DNA from: Quillaja saponaria
Taxonomy: Eukaryota > Streptophyta > Magnoliopsida > Fabales > Quillajaceae
Reading direction: 5' to 3'
DNA length: 64,000 nt
Assembly (NCBI GenBank): GCA_029379385.1
Contig: CM055618.1
Location: 7,326,134-7,390,133, forward strand
Shown in pieces: positions 1 through 12,448 of the stretch; within the stretch, counting starts at the first letter, position 1, and each line of letters begins with the position of its first letter. A program made the position numbers and the translations under genes. The notes beneath the pieces were generated by a model. That model was not told where the DNA came from. It saw only the letters and a program-made list of their open reading frames with translations, and did no database searches.

Positions 1-2108
1 GCAGACTCAAAGCATGATCAGCTGTTGAATCCAGTACTTCCGTTGACAAACGGGAAACAAGTAGCTATTGTTTCACTCCCGGCAAATGGCGGAACTGGCA
101 AACACAGCTACTCCAAGAACTCTGTCTATCAGGTACTTAGATAGATCTTATTGATACATTAATTGTTTTTGCCTATATATATGGGAACTATTAGTTTATG
201 GAAGTAATTAAAGCAAATACTTTGTTTAATTAATGTCATAAAATTGTCTCAAGGGATTCAACTGGATGTGTCTTTTCCTGTGGGCTGTGTGTGAAATGAA
301 AAGTGGATTATTCCTTTTGCAAGTTGATGTTTATGTGGAATTATAGAGCATAATTTGAACTCATTTATTTTTCTACAACAAGTTGGTACATTATACTGAT
401 TCTGTAATTCCTGAAGAACAATATTACAATACATGCATGCATGCATGCTTAATATATAGAAGAAACTTGGTAAATTGATGAACTAAAAGAAGAAGAAATA
501 AACATGGTGATTCCTTATAATATAATTTCGCTTTTATTTTAATAATATTGTTACTTTTGATTAAATTTTACTCTGGCCGAGAGTACTCAATTTTAATTTT
601 ATCCTCTTAATTCCTATGTAATCATGAAATAAAGAAACAAATTATGATTTCCATATACATATATTTTGCTATTAAGTCAATTCAAACTAAATATATAATA
701 TATATTATGGGGTTAATATAATACACTTGAATTATTTTTATTAAACATGTTTGAAAAAATATTGTGTGAAAATTTTTTTTTTTTTTTTTTTTTTTGCAAC
801 AGCAACTATGTGCAAATGTTGAAAAGTTAAAGATCCGAGAGCAAATTCTTGAGAAGCTTGAAGTGAAATTGCTTTCTCATCTTTCAAACACAATTCGTGT
901 GGCTGATTTCGGATGTGCTGCTGGACCAAATACCTTCATAACTATGGAAAATGTACTTGAAGCTATCAAACATAAATACCAAATACAGTGTCCAAATTCT
1001 GATCAAATGCCACAATTCCAAGTCTTCTTCAATGATCTTGTCTCCAATGATTTCAATACCCTCTTCACTTCTCTTTCACCAGATAGAGAATATTTTGCAG
1101 CTGGTGTTCCTGGCTCTTTCTATGACCAATTATTCCCCAACTCCTTTCTTCATTTTGTGAATAATACTTTGGCACTCCATTGGCTCTCTGAATTACCTGC
1201 AGAATTGCAAGACACGAACTCTCTTTCTTACAATAAAGGGAGGATTCATCACACAAGTGCTCCAAAAGAAGTAGTTGATGCATATGCAGCTCAATTTGCT
1301 AGAGATGTATCTAGTTTCTTAACTGCTAGGGCTAAAGAGCTTGTTCCTGGTGGGATGCTGGTAATAGTCATGCCAGGTATTCCTTATGGCATGCCTTTTG
1401 CCGAGACTCCAACCGGTATGATGTTTGATTTTATGGCATCTATCCTCTCGGATATGGTTAAGGAGGTAATCAGCTTTCTACTCCTTATTATCAAAAGACA
1501 TTTAGAGATTTTAAGGTTCAATCAAATTTTGCTGTAAAATGTACCTCTTTAATTCAAATCAAGCTAGTTTAAACTTTTAGATGATGTGATAATTTATCAT
1601 GATTCTGAAATTGCATGTGATCTGAGTTTGAACTCCGCTTCTATAATCACAAAACGTTGTAATTAGGACTTGACACACAAACACACAATGTGTACTTAAG
1701 AAATCAAATTTGAGGGAAGTGTCTTAATCATTAGCTAATTAATTCTTCTAATTTTCACAGGGATCAATTAGTGAATCTCAATTGGACAACTTCAACTTGC
1801 CTTTCTATGCTGCATCTCCAGAAGACATAATTACACTAGTAGAACAAAAGGGGGAGTTTATCATTGAGCGATTGGAATTGACAGACCCATCTTCTTGGTT
1901 AAAAGGACCGATAAATATACGTGAATGGATTGATCATGCGAGGGCTGCAATGGAGGGGCACTTCAGTAGACACTTTGGGCTTGGGATTTTGGATGACTTT
2001 TTCGAACGGTTAACCGAACAATTGTCGAACAATTCCGAGGAGTTGGAATCAAAGTACAGGGACAAGACGCAACTCTCAGTTATTTTGAAGCGTAAAGATT
2101 CAGTGTAA
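1..2108 (+). CDS. SABATH-family SAM-dependent carboxyl methyltransferase, gene 1 (5' partial, 3 exons)
   Basis: Predicted small-molecule carboxyl O-methyltransferase that uses S-adenosylmethionine; cytosolic by family knowledge. Exons by GT..AG signals and reading frame: 1-132 (open to the window edge), 803-1465 and 1761-2108 (stop TAA), all joined in phase 0, giving about 380 visible residues. The end of exon 1 carries the SABATH start signature (NGG-G--SYSKNS-YQ). Exon 2 has the SAM-binding motif VADFGCAAGPNT, then FFNDLVSNDFN, the substrate-pocket region GVPGSFY and LALHWLS, and KGRIHHTSA. Exon 3 carries the typical C-terminal cap and ends VILKRKDSV. Introns are 670 and 295 bp. The exon 2 acceptor follows a run of 23 T. 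No frameshift or internal stop is seen, so it looks functional. The start lies upstream; about 28 residues precede the usual SABATH N-terminus, so the true start may be inside or outside the window. The substrate (loganic, salicylic, jasmonic acid or another) cannot be fixed from sequence alone. Confidence 0.9.
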
Positions 2109-4772
2109 CTATATTTGCATGGCTTTGTTTGGGTGGTTCTGAGTGAATGCGTTATGTTGCTTTGTTTTAATTTTGAAGTTTTTTTGGTTTGATGTTTGTA
2201 TTTTTTGAGTGTGGTTTGAATAGAAATAAGTATGCGATCTCATTAATATTCCTTTTAACTTCCCCACAAAGGAAACCTTTGATTTTTATTTTTTATTTAT
2301 TTAAATATAAGAGGATAATTGAGAAAAGCAGAGTATAATTGAAATTGTAAGATTACAAAACTCATTTTAAGTGAAGTCTCATCTAACACTTTAAATATTC
2401 TTTTTGCTACAAACAAATAAAAAAATTTGGTATGGGTTCTACTGACCAAGTAGCTATTCACTATGGTATGCTTTTGTAACAATAGGAAACCTCATTTTGT
2501 TTAACAAGGAACAAAAAGATGCAATAAGATAAATCCATAATATATATTATTGCAGGCACTTGAGGCTCTTTCTATGTTTTTTTTTTTCTTTTTATAAAAT
2601 GATAGTCTCCATAATTCTCTTAAATATTATATATTTATGTAAATTTCTTGAAACATCATATTATTAGTTTTTTTAGATTACATAAAATAAAAAAAATGTC
2701 GCTTTAAAAAATTTACATGCATACTTATACTTCTAAAAGAACTTTAAATATTTCTCTAAAAACTACAATGAGGGTAGTCCCATATAAACCAAAAGATTTA
2801 AATTTATTATGTTTAGTGAATCTTAATTATTCATATTGTTAAACCTTATGATCAATAATTAATAATTCTTTATTATATTTCACAAACCTTTTAGAGATTC
2901 TAACTAAAGAAAGCATCATTTTAGTGTATATGATATCATTTGAGTTAGTTTCGATTTTTACTTTAAAAAAAATTGATTTCTAAGTATTTCATATCTCAGT
3001 CTACATTTTAGAAACTTTATAGCTAACACGCTTATGTAGTAACTTGAATTTAAAAAAACTTTCACTACAAAAATTAAATTAAATTAAGTCGTTAGGTGAT
3101 ATCTCATTAATAGATTTTGATCTTGATCTTACACCTTTTAATCAATGTCAAACATGGAATTAATTAAAGCAAGTGATCAATATATATGTAAGTTATACAA
3201 CTGCCAAATTACTTGAACTTGGCTCGAATTATATCAAGTATGAATTGGAAGAAGAATAGTCAAGTATATTTAAAAAATGTAAATACACATAAACATATGT
3301 CTCCAAATTGTCAACACTTTTTTAGATATTGATAAGATATAGAGGCTGTACAACCCTATGTCATTTTTTTTCATTTGTTTTTTCTGATTTTTCATATTAT
3401 ATAGGATTTTCAGTAACTAGTAGTTAGTTCACAAGTTGGTCTCCTTTAACAATACCAATCAGCTCTCACGTAGGAGGCGACGCCCTCTCAATTACTTCAA
3501 CAGCCAGAACTCAAAAGATGCCATTTTCTCTACACAGGTCCACCATACAGATATGTCCTGTTTTTTTCCTTTTGTTTAAGCAAGCCAATTAATATCAAAT
3601 ATTTATTTTCTCTCTGTAAGTTTGTACATTTAAAAGAAGTAGTAATTTATCATTATGATACCATGCATACTTTTTCTTTACCATGTTAAGATTTTGATTA
3701 TCGTAGCACTCATTTAAGGACAAATTACAACGCTTCAAATAGAATTTTGCAAATATCATCATGTATATCTTTTATACTCCAGCATCTTTACACTTTGTTG
3801 AAATTGAGGAAGCATCATAAATTAATAAATAAATCCAAAAGTTTAGAGCAATATTTATTCAATGCAGACTAATGTAACTTATCTTGGGTACGGAAGCATC
3901 TTTGTATATATTTATGCATAAACGTAATTCTCTGGGCGAGGTTCCTTTCCCTTTAATTGTGGCCATGGAGTTGGGGAATCAAGGATGACTAAAATCACAA
4001 AGCATTAAGGATTAAAGAACAGCAATATGGCAAATAAAAAGCTTGGTTCTTAGCATGGAATTGGTTGGAATATCATTTTTATATATGTTTGTGTTAAATT
4101 AGTAAACAATTTCTGAGATGGAGTACATGTTTGATTTGTACACTTCACGTTCAAGCACATGCAATTAACACTTTAATTACATTGGAGATGCTTCCCTATA
4201 CCCTATATGTAGCTAGCTAGGGATCATAGAGTAGTATTATAGGTAAGGCAAACTTTAATTATTAGTGGCCAAAAAAAAATATAAATAAATAAGAAGAAGA
4301 TTTTAGTATTGTAAATCTACTCCACTATATATGGAGACGTTGATTAATATTATTTTGTTATTATTATACAAGGTTCAACTTTATTACATTGTTGTTTAAA
4401 GAGCACAATCTTAAGGTTAGAAAAGCTTAGAGCTATATTGGCGCAGAGAATCAGAATTGAAATTGAAAATTATAAACTTAATTATAATTTGTTAAAATCA
4501 TAATTTATATAAATTGAATCTTATAAATAATAAAAATTAAAATTGTGCTTCCAACATTTTGTAATAATGGGCGATTCTTGATGGAGGTGTTCGTTTCCCG
4601 GCCCAACAAAGGGAGTCCTTGTCTTCCAGATCATCGGTCGTCATTTTCAATGATTTTCTACATCCATTTGTGATCCATATGTTTTAATAGTATTATTAAC
4701 AAGTGCTTTAATAAAATCTTGTTTAAGTTGCAATAGATTTAATTTTTTAAACTTAAAATGGTCTAATATATG

Positions 4773-4806
<34 letters not shown>

Positions 4807-6429
4807 TTAAGTAAATTAAGTTTTTATGACATTTAGGTTTGATGTGGTAATGTTGTAGTTTTTTGAGAACTGTCGTATTTTTCTGGCTCTCTTAAAACTA
4901 TTTTTAAAATGTAACAACAGTAGTATTTAGCAAAATAATGTAAAACTTGCTCTCAATAAATAGAAGCCACAAAATTAGTATTTGATAAATTTATTATAAA
5001 GTTACTCTAAAAATATAAATTGATTATAATAGACATTTATAATTGAGAAGAAGAACTGGAAGCTGAAAAACTTAGTTAATCAAATGACAAATTTAGGTTT
5101 TTATTAAAAGTTAATATTTTATTAGTTTTAAAAATTTTTAGAGTAGAAACTAACTTATAAACTAACTTATAAAAATATCTTTGATTTATAAAAATTTAGA
5201 CCAAAAACACCTCAGTTTTTTATTTTTATTTTTATCAAACATAAAAAATTGACTTATACTATTCACAAGTACTAAGCACCATCTCAAAATCATTTTCAAA
5301 CAAAGCCTTATTGTAATCCGATAACAGTTTTTCTCTGTCAGCAAGTTTTTTTTTTTGGTTGCGGTAAGTAATGGACAAGATTTGCATGACCATGTCCAAA
5401 ACTTTTTTTTTTTTTTTATAGCGTTTGCAAACACATCCTTACATCCAATATCAGTGACCTTTTTCTTTTACTTCTCTCTTTTATATATTGATGATGATAA
5501 TGACGACGACAAGGTTTTAAAATCATACAAATTGTATATTAATTTTAGTCTGAAAAGCTAATTAGTTCAATCGTACACTCGCTTTTATAATTTTGTTTTG
5601 CTTTTTATCTTTTTCATGCACTTTGTGAATATTAAAAAATGTTATCCTTCTTAAAGGGTTTAGAAAGAAGAAAGTGTGAATTCTATTGTAGAATTTCTTC
5701 TTTTTATGTATAAATCTTTTTGGAAGTTTTGTCTTTGTTGAGCTCTTCACTTCGTTGTGTTGGCTTTATGCCCATGCTAGTCAAATCTAAGACACTACCC
5801 AGTGATCATTCAGTATAATTATCACCATGTGCACTGGTGAATGTTTGGTGCAACAAGGAAAGCAGTAATTATACAAAGGGAAATGCTATTTATATTTTAT
5901 ATTTTTTGGTGGTTGAGACTATAAATTATATAATAGATATAGTAGAGACAGAATTTGATCTTCTATTCTTAAAATGACATTAAGAGAATTTATTTGAGTT
6001 AACTAATTGAATCTGTGAATCTCACATTTCTAAGGCTAGAGGAATTCCCAACCTCTTGTCAAAAATTGATTTGTTTTCAAGAGTGAGATTTTAACATCCT
6101 TTTAGAGATAGGCCCATGAGTGTCTGATTTCATTAGATACTCACTAATAATTAGTGGTGTTTGATATTATTTGGGTTCCATTTATTTTTATTAAGAATAT
6201 TTTATTTTAATTTTTTTTCTAACAAGTGTTCTAAATACATTTATTAAAATTTTATAAATACAAATAGAATGTTTGTATCATTTATTATGGTAATTGGTCA
6301 TAATTTTAGTGTTATTTAATGTAGTTACATTATTACTGTTAGAAAGTTTCAATTTTCAAAAACCATATTAATTTGTACCTCAACAAGTTTCTTTAGGATA
6401 CTTGTTAAAAATCTTTTCCTAATTTAATT
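2109..6429. other. Gene-free AT-rich stretch
   Basis: The 3' flank of SABATH gene 1 followed by about 4 kb in which I see no gene, RNA or complete mobile element on either strand. Open frames here are short and of low-complexity composition. It holds an (AT)n run near 4773-4804 and several homopolymer A/T tracts. Confidence 0.6.
4773..4804. repeat. (AT)n microsatellite
   Basis: An uninterrupted alternation of A and T over about 30 bases. It is a simple sequence repeat with no visible gene association. Confidence 0.9.
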
Positions 6430-6632
6430 AAATAAAGTTCTAACTTATTGTTTAGTGATTAAGGCACTTGAAAATAGAAAGTGTTAGTTGGTCTGTATGG
6501 TAAAAAAATTTAGTGTTGTATCCCAGGATTTAGGATCGAATTTTGTTTTCATCTGAGATTGGAGATTTATTTGTAAGGATGAAGTTACATCTAATTTTGT
6601 AGTTCATATATCCAACTAATTAAAAAAAAAAA
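6430..6632 (+). repeat. Possible tRNA-derived SINE relic
   Basis: A stretch with a box-A-like sequence (TTTAGTGATTAAGGCAC, starting 6451), a box-B-like sequence (GGATCGAATTT, starting about 6533) and a terminal A tract near 6619-6631. Together these resemble a worn pol III-type SINE. The A-to-B spacing is long for a SINE and I could not find clear flanking duplications, so this is a weak call; it could be chance similarity. Confidence 0.25.
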
Positions 6633-7188
6633 ATACTATAGAAAATATTTTAGCTTGGATCATAGGTTAATTGGTATGGGAGAGATCAATAGGAAATAAA
6701 GTAAGCATTAATAAACCTCCTACAAAAAAAAGAAAAGAATAAATGCTAAATGATGATATAGTTTTCACATTAAATAATAATAATAAAGAGTGAAAAAAGC
6801 AAGAAAATAGGGGAAAGGAAAAAAGAGTAGAATAAATAAGGTAATTAATAATTGGCATCCATTTTTCTTTGCTTTTGTTTATTTCATCAAGCTGGTAAGT
6901 TAAACAACAAAAAAGACTAAAGTAAAAAGTAAACTTTCCATTGAAGATTCCTGTAAAAAATTAGTAAAAAAGAAGAAGCTTTTTTCACTCATTTTATGGC
7001 TGCATTCATGCATCAATTAACATTTTTACACAATCAAACCATTTGCACTAAAAATAATGTACAAAAAGTAAATTAGATATTGTTAGTTATTTTCACTAGA
7101 GAAAAATATAATTGAAAAACTTAGTGATGTGAATCATGTGAAGCATTTGTGTCTCTTAAGGTTATCAATGATGGTGTTCAAAGGTGTT

Positions 7189-7192
7189 CCTC

Positions 7193-7251
<59 letters not shown>
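7189..7251. repeat. (CT)n(TA)n compound microsatellite
   Basis: A run of CT dinucleotides with one CC interruption passes directly into a TA run. The translation over it is a repetitive Leu-Ser/Tyr-Ile artefact, not a gene. Confidence 0.9.
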
Positions 7252-9143
7252 GCCTATATGTTGAATTTAAGGAAACAATTCAACAAATTGCAAATGTCAG
7301 ATGAGACAAGAGACATATGATATTATAATTTTATTAGAGAGTATTATTACTTAATACTTTAAAGTTTTACTAACCTATGAATAAAACTCAAGCACATAGT
7401 TAAAGATAATGTTAATGAATTTATGCCCATTACTTACGCCACCTCGTACATCGAGTCCACCCTAGTAACTAGGTTAGCTACAACATATGTAAATTTATAA
7501 GCATTTGTTGTTGGTTACATTTGTTGTTGGTGGTGGCAAAATCAAGAGAAAGGATTCCTTGCATCAAATCAAAAAGTCTTGGATTTGGAGTTATTAATAG
7601 ATTAAAGTAATCTTTATACCATTTAAAAAAAAAAAAATTGTTCAGAGAGGATAGAAGCCAAACTAGAATCTTAAATCTGAATTTTTAAGAGAGGAAAGGT
7701 GCCACTAGATCACAAAGGTATTAGTAAGTAATCTTTATACTTAAGTCAATAAATTCTCATATCAATTCTTTCAATTTTATTGTTTTTTACTATTTACTTT
7801 TTTTATCTCTTATTAGCTAGTTTCAATAGAATAATACCCAAAGTTAGTCATTTTTTACTAGTCTTTTCGCATACTCCAACTCTCCAAGCTTGTGTCTTAT
7901 ACTTCATTTATTATATATATATATATATTTAAATATAAATATAAAATTAATGATAAAAAAAAAAAAAAAAAGACAAATCTAACAGGATTGAATTCCAAAT
8001 TCTCTAAGAAAACTTTTTATTATTTAAAATAAATGATACTTTCATTATTTTGCTCATTAAAATTTGTGTGAAGTAATTTTTGGGAAACAAAATGTGTTAC
8101 ACTAAAAAGGGAATTCATTTGATAGTATGGATGTATAAAAGAAACTTGGGTTTGTGAAGAATATGATTCAATACGTGAAGGATATGAAAACATTGGGGAC
8201 GAAAGTTGACACGTTACCTACACGATGTCAAGTGTTAACTTGGAACTTGAACTTAAGAGGTGTTAATGGGCCAGGCTTGAAGTTAAGACATTAATTTTGT
8301 TTTGAATGAATAGACAGAGGCCTATAAAAGAATTTCTTTTAGGAATTAGGTTGGGGAAAACTGGCCCAAAACTCTAATCCCTACAAAACAAAGGTCAATG
8401 TGTCAGAACAAAAATAAAACTTATCATATAAAGTGTCGATTTGGACAAATCAAATGTTATTTTAGATTTTAGATCAATTTAAAACTTAAGATTATTTAAT
8501 TATGCTTAATTTGCTTACGATATGATCAAAATGATAAAATCTTTGTTAGATGACTATAACAGTGAGCCTATTTTTCTCTAAGAGCAAAGCCTTTATTTAT
8601 TTATTTATTTATTTTTCAAATTCAATAAATATGAGTATTATTTATTTACGATTTTGATTGTAATTCTTTTTTTTTTTCTCCTTTTGAACAGTCTTAATCG
8701 AGTCAGGTGCAAATGAACAAATTGTTCATAAATAATTTGAGCTACTTGTTAAGGATGCCGACTCAAATTTGATTCATTTTTTAAAGCATCTGAGTTCAAA
8801 CTTTCATTTAAGATTTTTTTTTTAATAATAATTCGAACTTAAATTTTATCTATAAGCTTCAGTGAATCTTTTGATATATATTTATATATATATATATATA
8901 TATTAATTGGTTGCCTCACCCCTAGTCTCCCACTCGGAGTGATGCCATCAATGTAATGTATAATCTTACTTATGTTAACATAAAGATAAAATACAGAAGA
9001 GTAATACAAGGCTAATCTCCACACTTTCATCTCTTCTTCTTCCTTGACTCTAATACTAAAGTAGAAAGTAGAGACAGGACTTGGTCCCCAAACAAAGAAA
9101 AGGATCATGGGGAGAGTGAAGTTCAGAGTAGCAGAATTGTTAT
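7252..9143. other. Gene-free AT-rich stretch
   Basis: No gene or RNA is supported. It contains A/T homopolymers, (TA)n near 7915-7930 and 8876-8904, and a short TTTA repeat near 8590-8612. A piece near 8700 (AGGTGCAAATGAAC) faintly resembles the end of the hAT element at 9152 but has no matching partner. Confidence 0.55.
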
Positions 9144-9151
9144 GCAATATG

Positions 9152-9623
9152 TAGCGGTGTAAATGGTCTGAACTAGACAAAACTCAGCTCAGCTCGTCAA
9201 TTTTTAATAAAGCTCGAGATCATTTCGTTTTCATTACAAGCTCGTGTGCCTAGGCTCCTTAAGCGATCATGAGCTTAAATCTAAGTTTGGATTTGACTCA
9301 TTAAGAGATCATGAACTTAAATCCTTTTCTTTTATAATTTAAAAATATTTTTAAATATAATATATTAGTACTTTGTGTAGTACAATTTATCTAGTGAGTA
9401 TTTAATAACTCAACTTAAATAATTTTGAAAAACAAATATTAATCTTAAATTATATATAATATATATTGAACAAGTTGGCCTCACAAATTCACAAGTCGAG
9501 CTTTATAAAATTTGAGCTCGACTTATTTAGTAAACGACCTCTAAAATAAAGCTCGAGCTCGGTTCAAAATGAACTAAGCTCGAGCGAACCCTTTATGAAT
9601 AGCTCTGCTCATTTGCACTCCTA
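9152..9623. mobile_element. Non-autonomous hAT-type DNA transposon (472 bp)
   Basis: The element starts TAGCGGTGTAAATG and ends with the inverted partner CATTTGCACTCCTA, terminal inverted repeats of the TAGGGGTG type seen in many plant hAT elements. It is flanked by an 8-bp target-site duplication, GCAATATG at 9144-9151 and GCTATATG at 9624-9631, with one mismatch; 8 bp is the hAT size. The interior is rich in inverted GAGCTCGAGC-like motifs that could form hairpins and has no coding capacity. It must have been mobilised by a transposase encoded elsewhere. Confidence 0.85.
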
Positions 9624-9631
9624 GCTATATG

Positions 9632-10272
9632 CAAGGTGAGAATTTTAACACCTTATAGTCCTAACCTTCCTTGTATTGACAAATTGAATGATATTACCAA
9701 GTTGAGGTAATCTACTCCAACAAGTCATAAAAGACTAGAACATTACTAGAGCTTAGTTAGCTCTAAGACAACATTTTTTTTTAATTTTTTTTTCCAATGG
9801 TTCATTGTTTCTGCTTATACAAAAATAGGATGTAACATCCTTTCAATGTTCTTGTTGTTTGTTTTCCTTTATTTAATTGTTTTATAATGTTTTAGATTGT
9901 TTAGGTTATTTCAGTTGTAACAGTATAACTGGGACATGTACCTTATTAAGTGTTATGTTAGTTTATTTAAATGTTAAATAATTGTCAGTTGTTTAGCTGT
10001 TGCTTTTAAATTGATTATTGTTTCCCCAATCCTATGATATTAACTTAGTTATCCTTTGCAGTTGACTTTTCATAAAGTACAAGGTATTTTCAGTTGGTTT
10101 TTGTTAGGATGAGATTTCATATACTTGTGCACAAGATCTTATATCAGGTTTCATGACTAGTTTATAGAGTATTTATGTTGAAGTGAACTTAAGATTATGT
10201 TAACTGATGTTTTGTTTTAATTAATTATTTATTTTTTTGCTCCGACGACTAGCAAAAACTTAAGTTTGGGAT
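9632..10272 (+). other. Non-coding stretch, probably 3' internal region of a gypsy retrotransposon
   Basis: No open frame of note. Its right edge (near 10255-10272) reads AAACTTAAGTTTGGGATTG, a purine-rich run of the sort found between the polyprotein gene and the 3' LTR in Athila/Tat Ty3/gypsy elements, directly before the LTR-like sequence that starts TGTGATAACTC. The assignment is an inference from that junction only. Confidence 0.3.
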
Positions 10273-11646
10273 TGTGATAACTCTATAAAATAAAGTTATT
10301 TCACTACCTTTTGAAGAGCACTAAAGTATGCTAATTTCTTGATTTTAGGATTAGAATTTAATCAAAAGTGTTGTTTTTAAATTAAGTTGTGTTTGTTTAT
10401 GATCTTATTATTATGTTTGACATAAATTATGAGTAGTTTTCTTTAAGTTTTAGTTATTTACTTTATTTTTAATTTGTTTGAAACAGTGTCTTATGTCAAT
10501 TCAAAGAGGATGAAATGGAAACTAGTGTTGTGGCGCTATAGGAGCAGAAAGATTGAAAATTCCCCTTGAACATTGCACCGCGGTGGTGGAAATTATCTAG
10601 GAATTCAATGAGCAAGTTAGAAGACAGCACCATATCACTAGGAAGATAGAGTTGTGGTGCCATAAAGCCATCATGAGTTCAGTTGGCAGACAGAGTGTTT
10701 AGTGCCATAGCATTGAGGAAGATAACGCCACGATGCTCAGTGCGTAAAAGAATAGAATCCTAGTTGGTTTTAAACAATGAGAAAAAGGCCTATAATAAGG
10801 TATGAAGGCTAGGGTTTAGAGAAGATATCAGAGCAAGCAATATTGGAGATACTAAGGAGTTCATTAAAAACTTAGAGCCTTGAAAACTTCTCGTTTTCTC
10901 TTCTTTTCTTCTCACTTTCTGATTTACTTGTAAATGATAATTATACTTTTGTTTTCTTTAGTTAGTATGGAGTAGTTCATTTTCTAAGGTTACAGTTGAA
11001 ACTCAATATGTAACCTACATACTTCTTGCTTTTAATTAATTTATGCATCAGTTTACAAGTTATTTGTGTTCATCTTGATATTAATGTTTCTAGTTGATTG
11101 ATCACTAATTAGATTGATTCGGAATCCTTAATTCACTTGGAAAAAAGGAATTTAGGGTTAGGTATAGATGAACTAGCATATGTTTGAATTATTCATTTAA
11201 TTGAGTAATTTGATTTGCTTGAGAGATAAGAGTATACTCTCTAGCCATAGGTAGCTAGTTTAGAGTTGAAACTTAATGAATTTGCCTTAATCTAATTCAC
11301 ATGTGAATATAGTGAATTAATTAAGGAAAGTATTATTATGAGATATTGGAAGATGATTATAATTAGTTAAGAACTCTAGGTTAATAATTTGAACTATTGC
11401 ATAATTTAAGAAAAAGTGAGGAGAATATAAGTGAAGTGTTGAGAGATATTGTAAACCTAGGTTTAGTTAAATTAAGTTTATAATTTGTTAGTTTAAAACC
11501 ATTGATTGCAAACACAATTTTCAATTTTTTGAATAAGATTAGGTTGCAATAATTTTAGTATTTAACATTATTGTAGTAGTAATTCCTTATGAGGATGATT
11601 TTTTATTTATCACTATATTACTTGTGTACGATACGTGTGCTTGCCT
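10273..11646 (+). mobile_element. LTR remnant, Ty3/gypsy Athila/Tat-like
   Basis: The sequence begins TGTGATAACTC after a purine-rich AAGTTTGGGATTG. It has an internal transcribed-leader look, with a CTAGGGTTTAG near 10810, CTTGTAAATGA near 10928, and TATGGAGTAGTTCATTTTC near 10966. Its end (near 11620-11643) reads ACTTGTGTACGATACGTGTG, resembling the 3' end of Athila/Tat LTRs. No second LTR or polyprotein gene of this family is in the window. The right side is cut by the CACTA end at 11647. It is fairly old, and the lineage is judged from memory of family features, not from alignment. Confidence 0.4.
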
Positions 11647-12115
11647 CACGACAAGAAAATTAGGTTTTTCTTACGGACCAGGTTTGTGGGAAAATGGTCT
11701 TTAGCTTGTAGGAAAATGGTTACCGATAAAATGTTTCTAGGAAAAAGTAAGTGGATAAATTCTCTGTGGGTATTACCTACAAACCACGAAGTTCGTCGGA
11801 AATACCGTTCAACCAGTTTTTATGTAACAGTTTGTCGGTAAAGCATGATTTAGACCTATTAAGTTCGTCGGTAAATATAACATTTCCTAAAAACTTGGTG
11901 TGTATGTAATACTGATAGACCTTTGTGTCGGTAATACCTACCAACCATCTTTGTAGGTAATACCTGGTACCATTTCTCACTAACTTAGTTTATAGGTAAT
12001 ACATAGTACTAATTCCCACGAATCCAAGTTCGTAGGTAAAATCTATTACCATTTCCCATGAACCTCGTTTGTAGGTAAGGGTAGGTAAAAACTCACAATT
12101 TGCTTTTGTAGGTAA
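11647..12115 (+). mobile_element. CACTA (En/Spm) transposon left end with subterminal repeats
   Basis: The terminus reads CACGACAAGAAAA, one change from the common plant CACTA inverted repeat CACTACAAGAAAA. It is followed by roughly ten subterminal repeats in both orientations built on TTTGTAGGTAATACC / TTCGTCGGTAAA, for example near 11790, 11830, 11860, 11925, 11950, 11985 and 12030. Such clustered motifs bind the transposase accessory protein in En/Spm elements. No matching right terminus with the same subterminal motif was found, so the element is probably broken. Confidence 0.65.
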
Positions 12116-12322
12116 TTCCAAGCAATTTATTAATTTTTTTTTTTCAAATTGAACAAACTTATAGTTAAATGTAAATCAACCATACAAATTCAAATTTTAT
12201 CCATAAATAAATATTTTCAACATTGAGTAACTAAATAAAATGTACAAAATCACATAATTCATAAACGTAAAGTTCAAACATAAGTGTAATGAAATTAAAA
12301 CTAAATAAAACTAGCTAACTAG

Positions 12323-12448
12323 CTATATGTCATCATGAAAATTATCCTCGCAATCATGAAGATCATCATCATTCTCAGCCTCAACATCAAGATCTTCATC
12401 AACATCTCTGTTGCCATCCATGTCGATAGAAGAGCCACTCACATCTCC
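12323..12448 (-). pseudogene. Putative last exon of a CACTA-borne gene (acidic tail)
   Basis: On the minus strand, an acceptor-like AAACAG precedes a 126-bp open stretch that runs from 12448 to a TAG at 12323. It encodes a strongly acidic tail rich in Asp and Glu (for example VDEDLDVEAENDDD). It lies just inside the CACTA end at 11647, where CACTA elements often carry the 3' ends of their genes. No upstream exon could be recognised in 12450-13560, so this is probably a relic. The function is not identified. Confidence 0.3.

Noticed and set aside
7129..7320. Open frame over the CT/TA microsatellite
   Set aside because: The translation is a repeat artefact.
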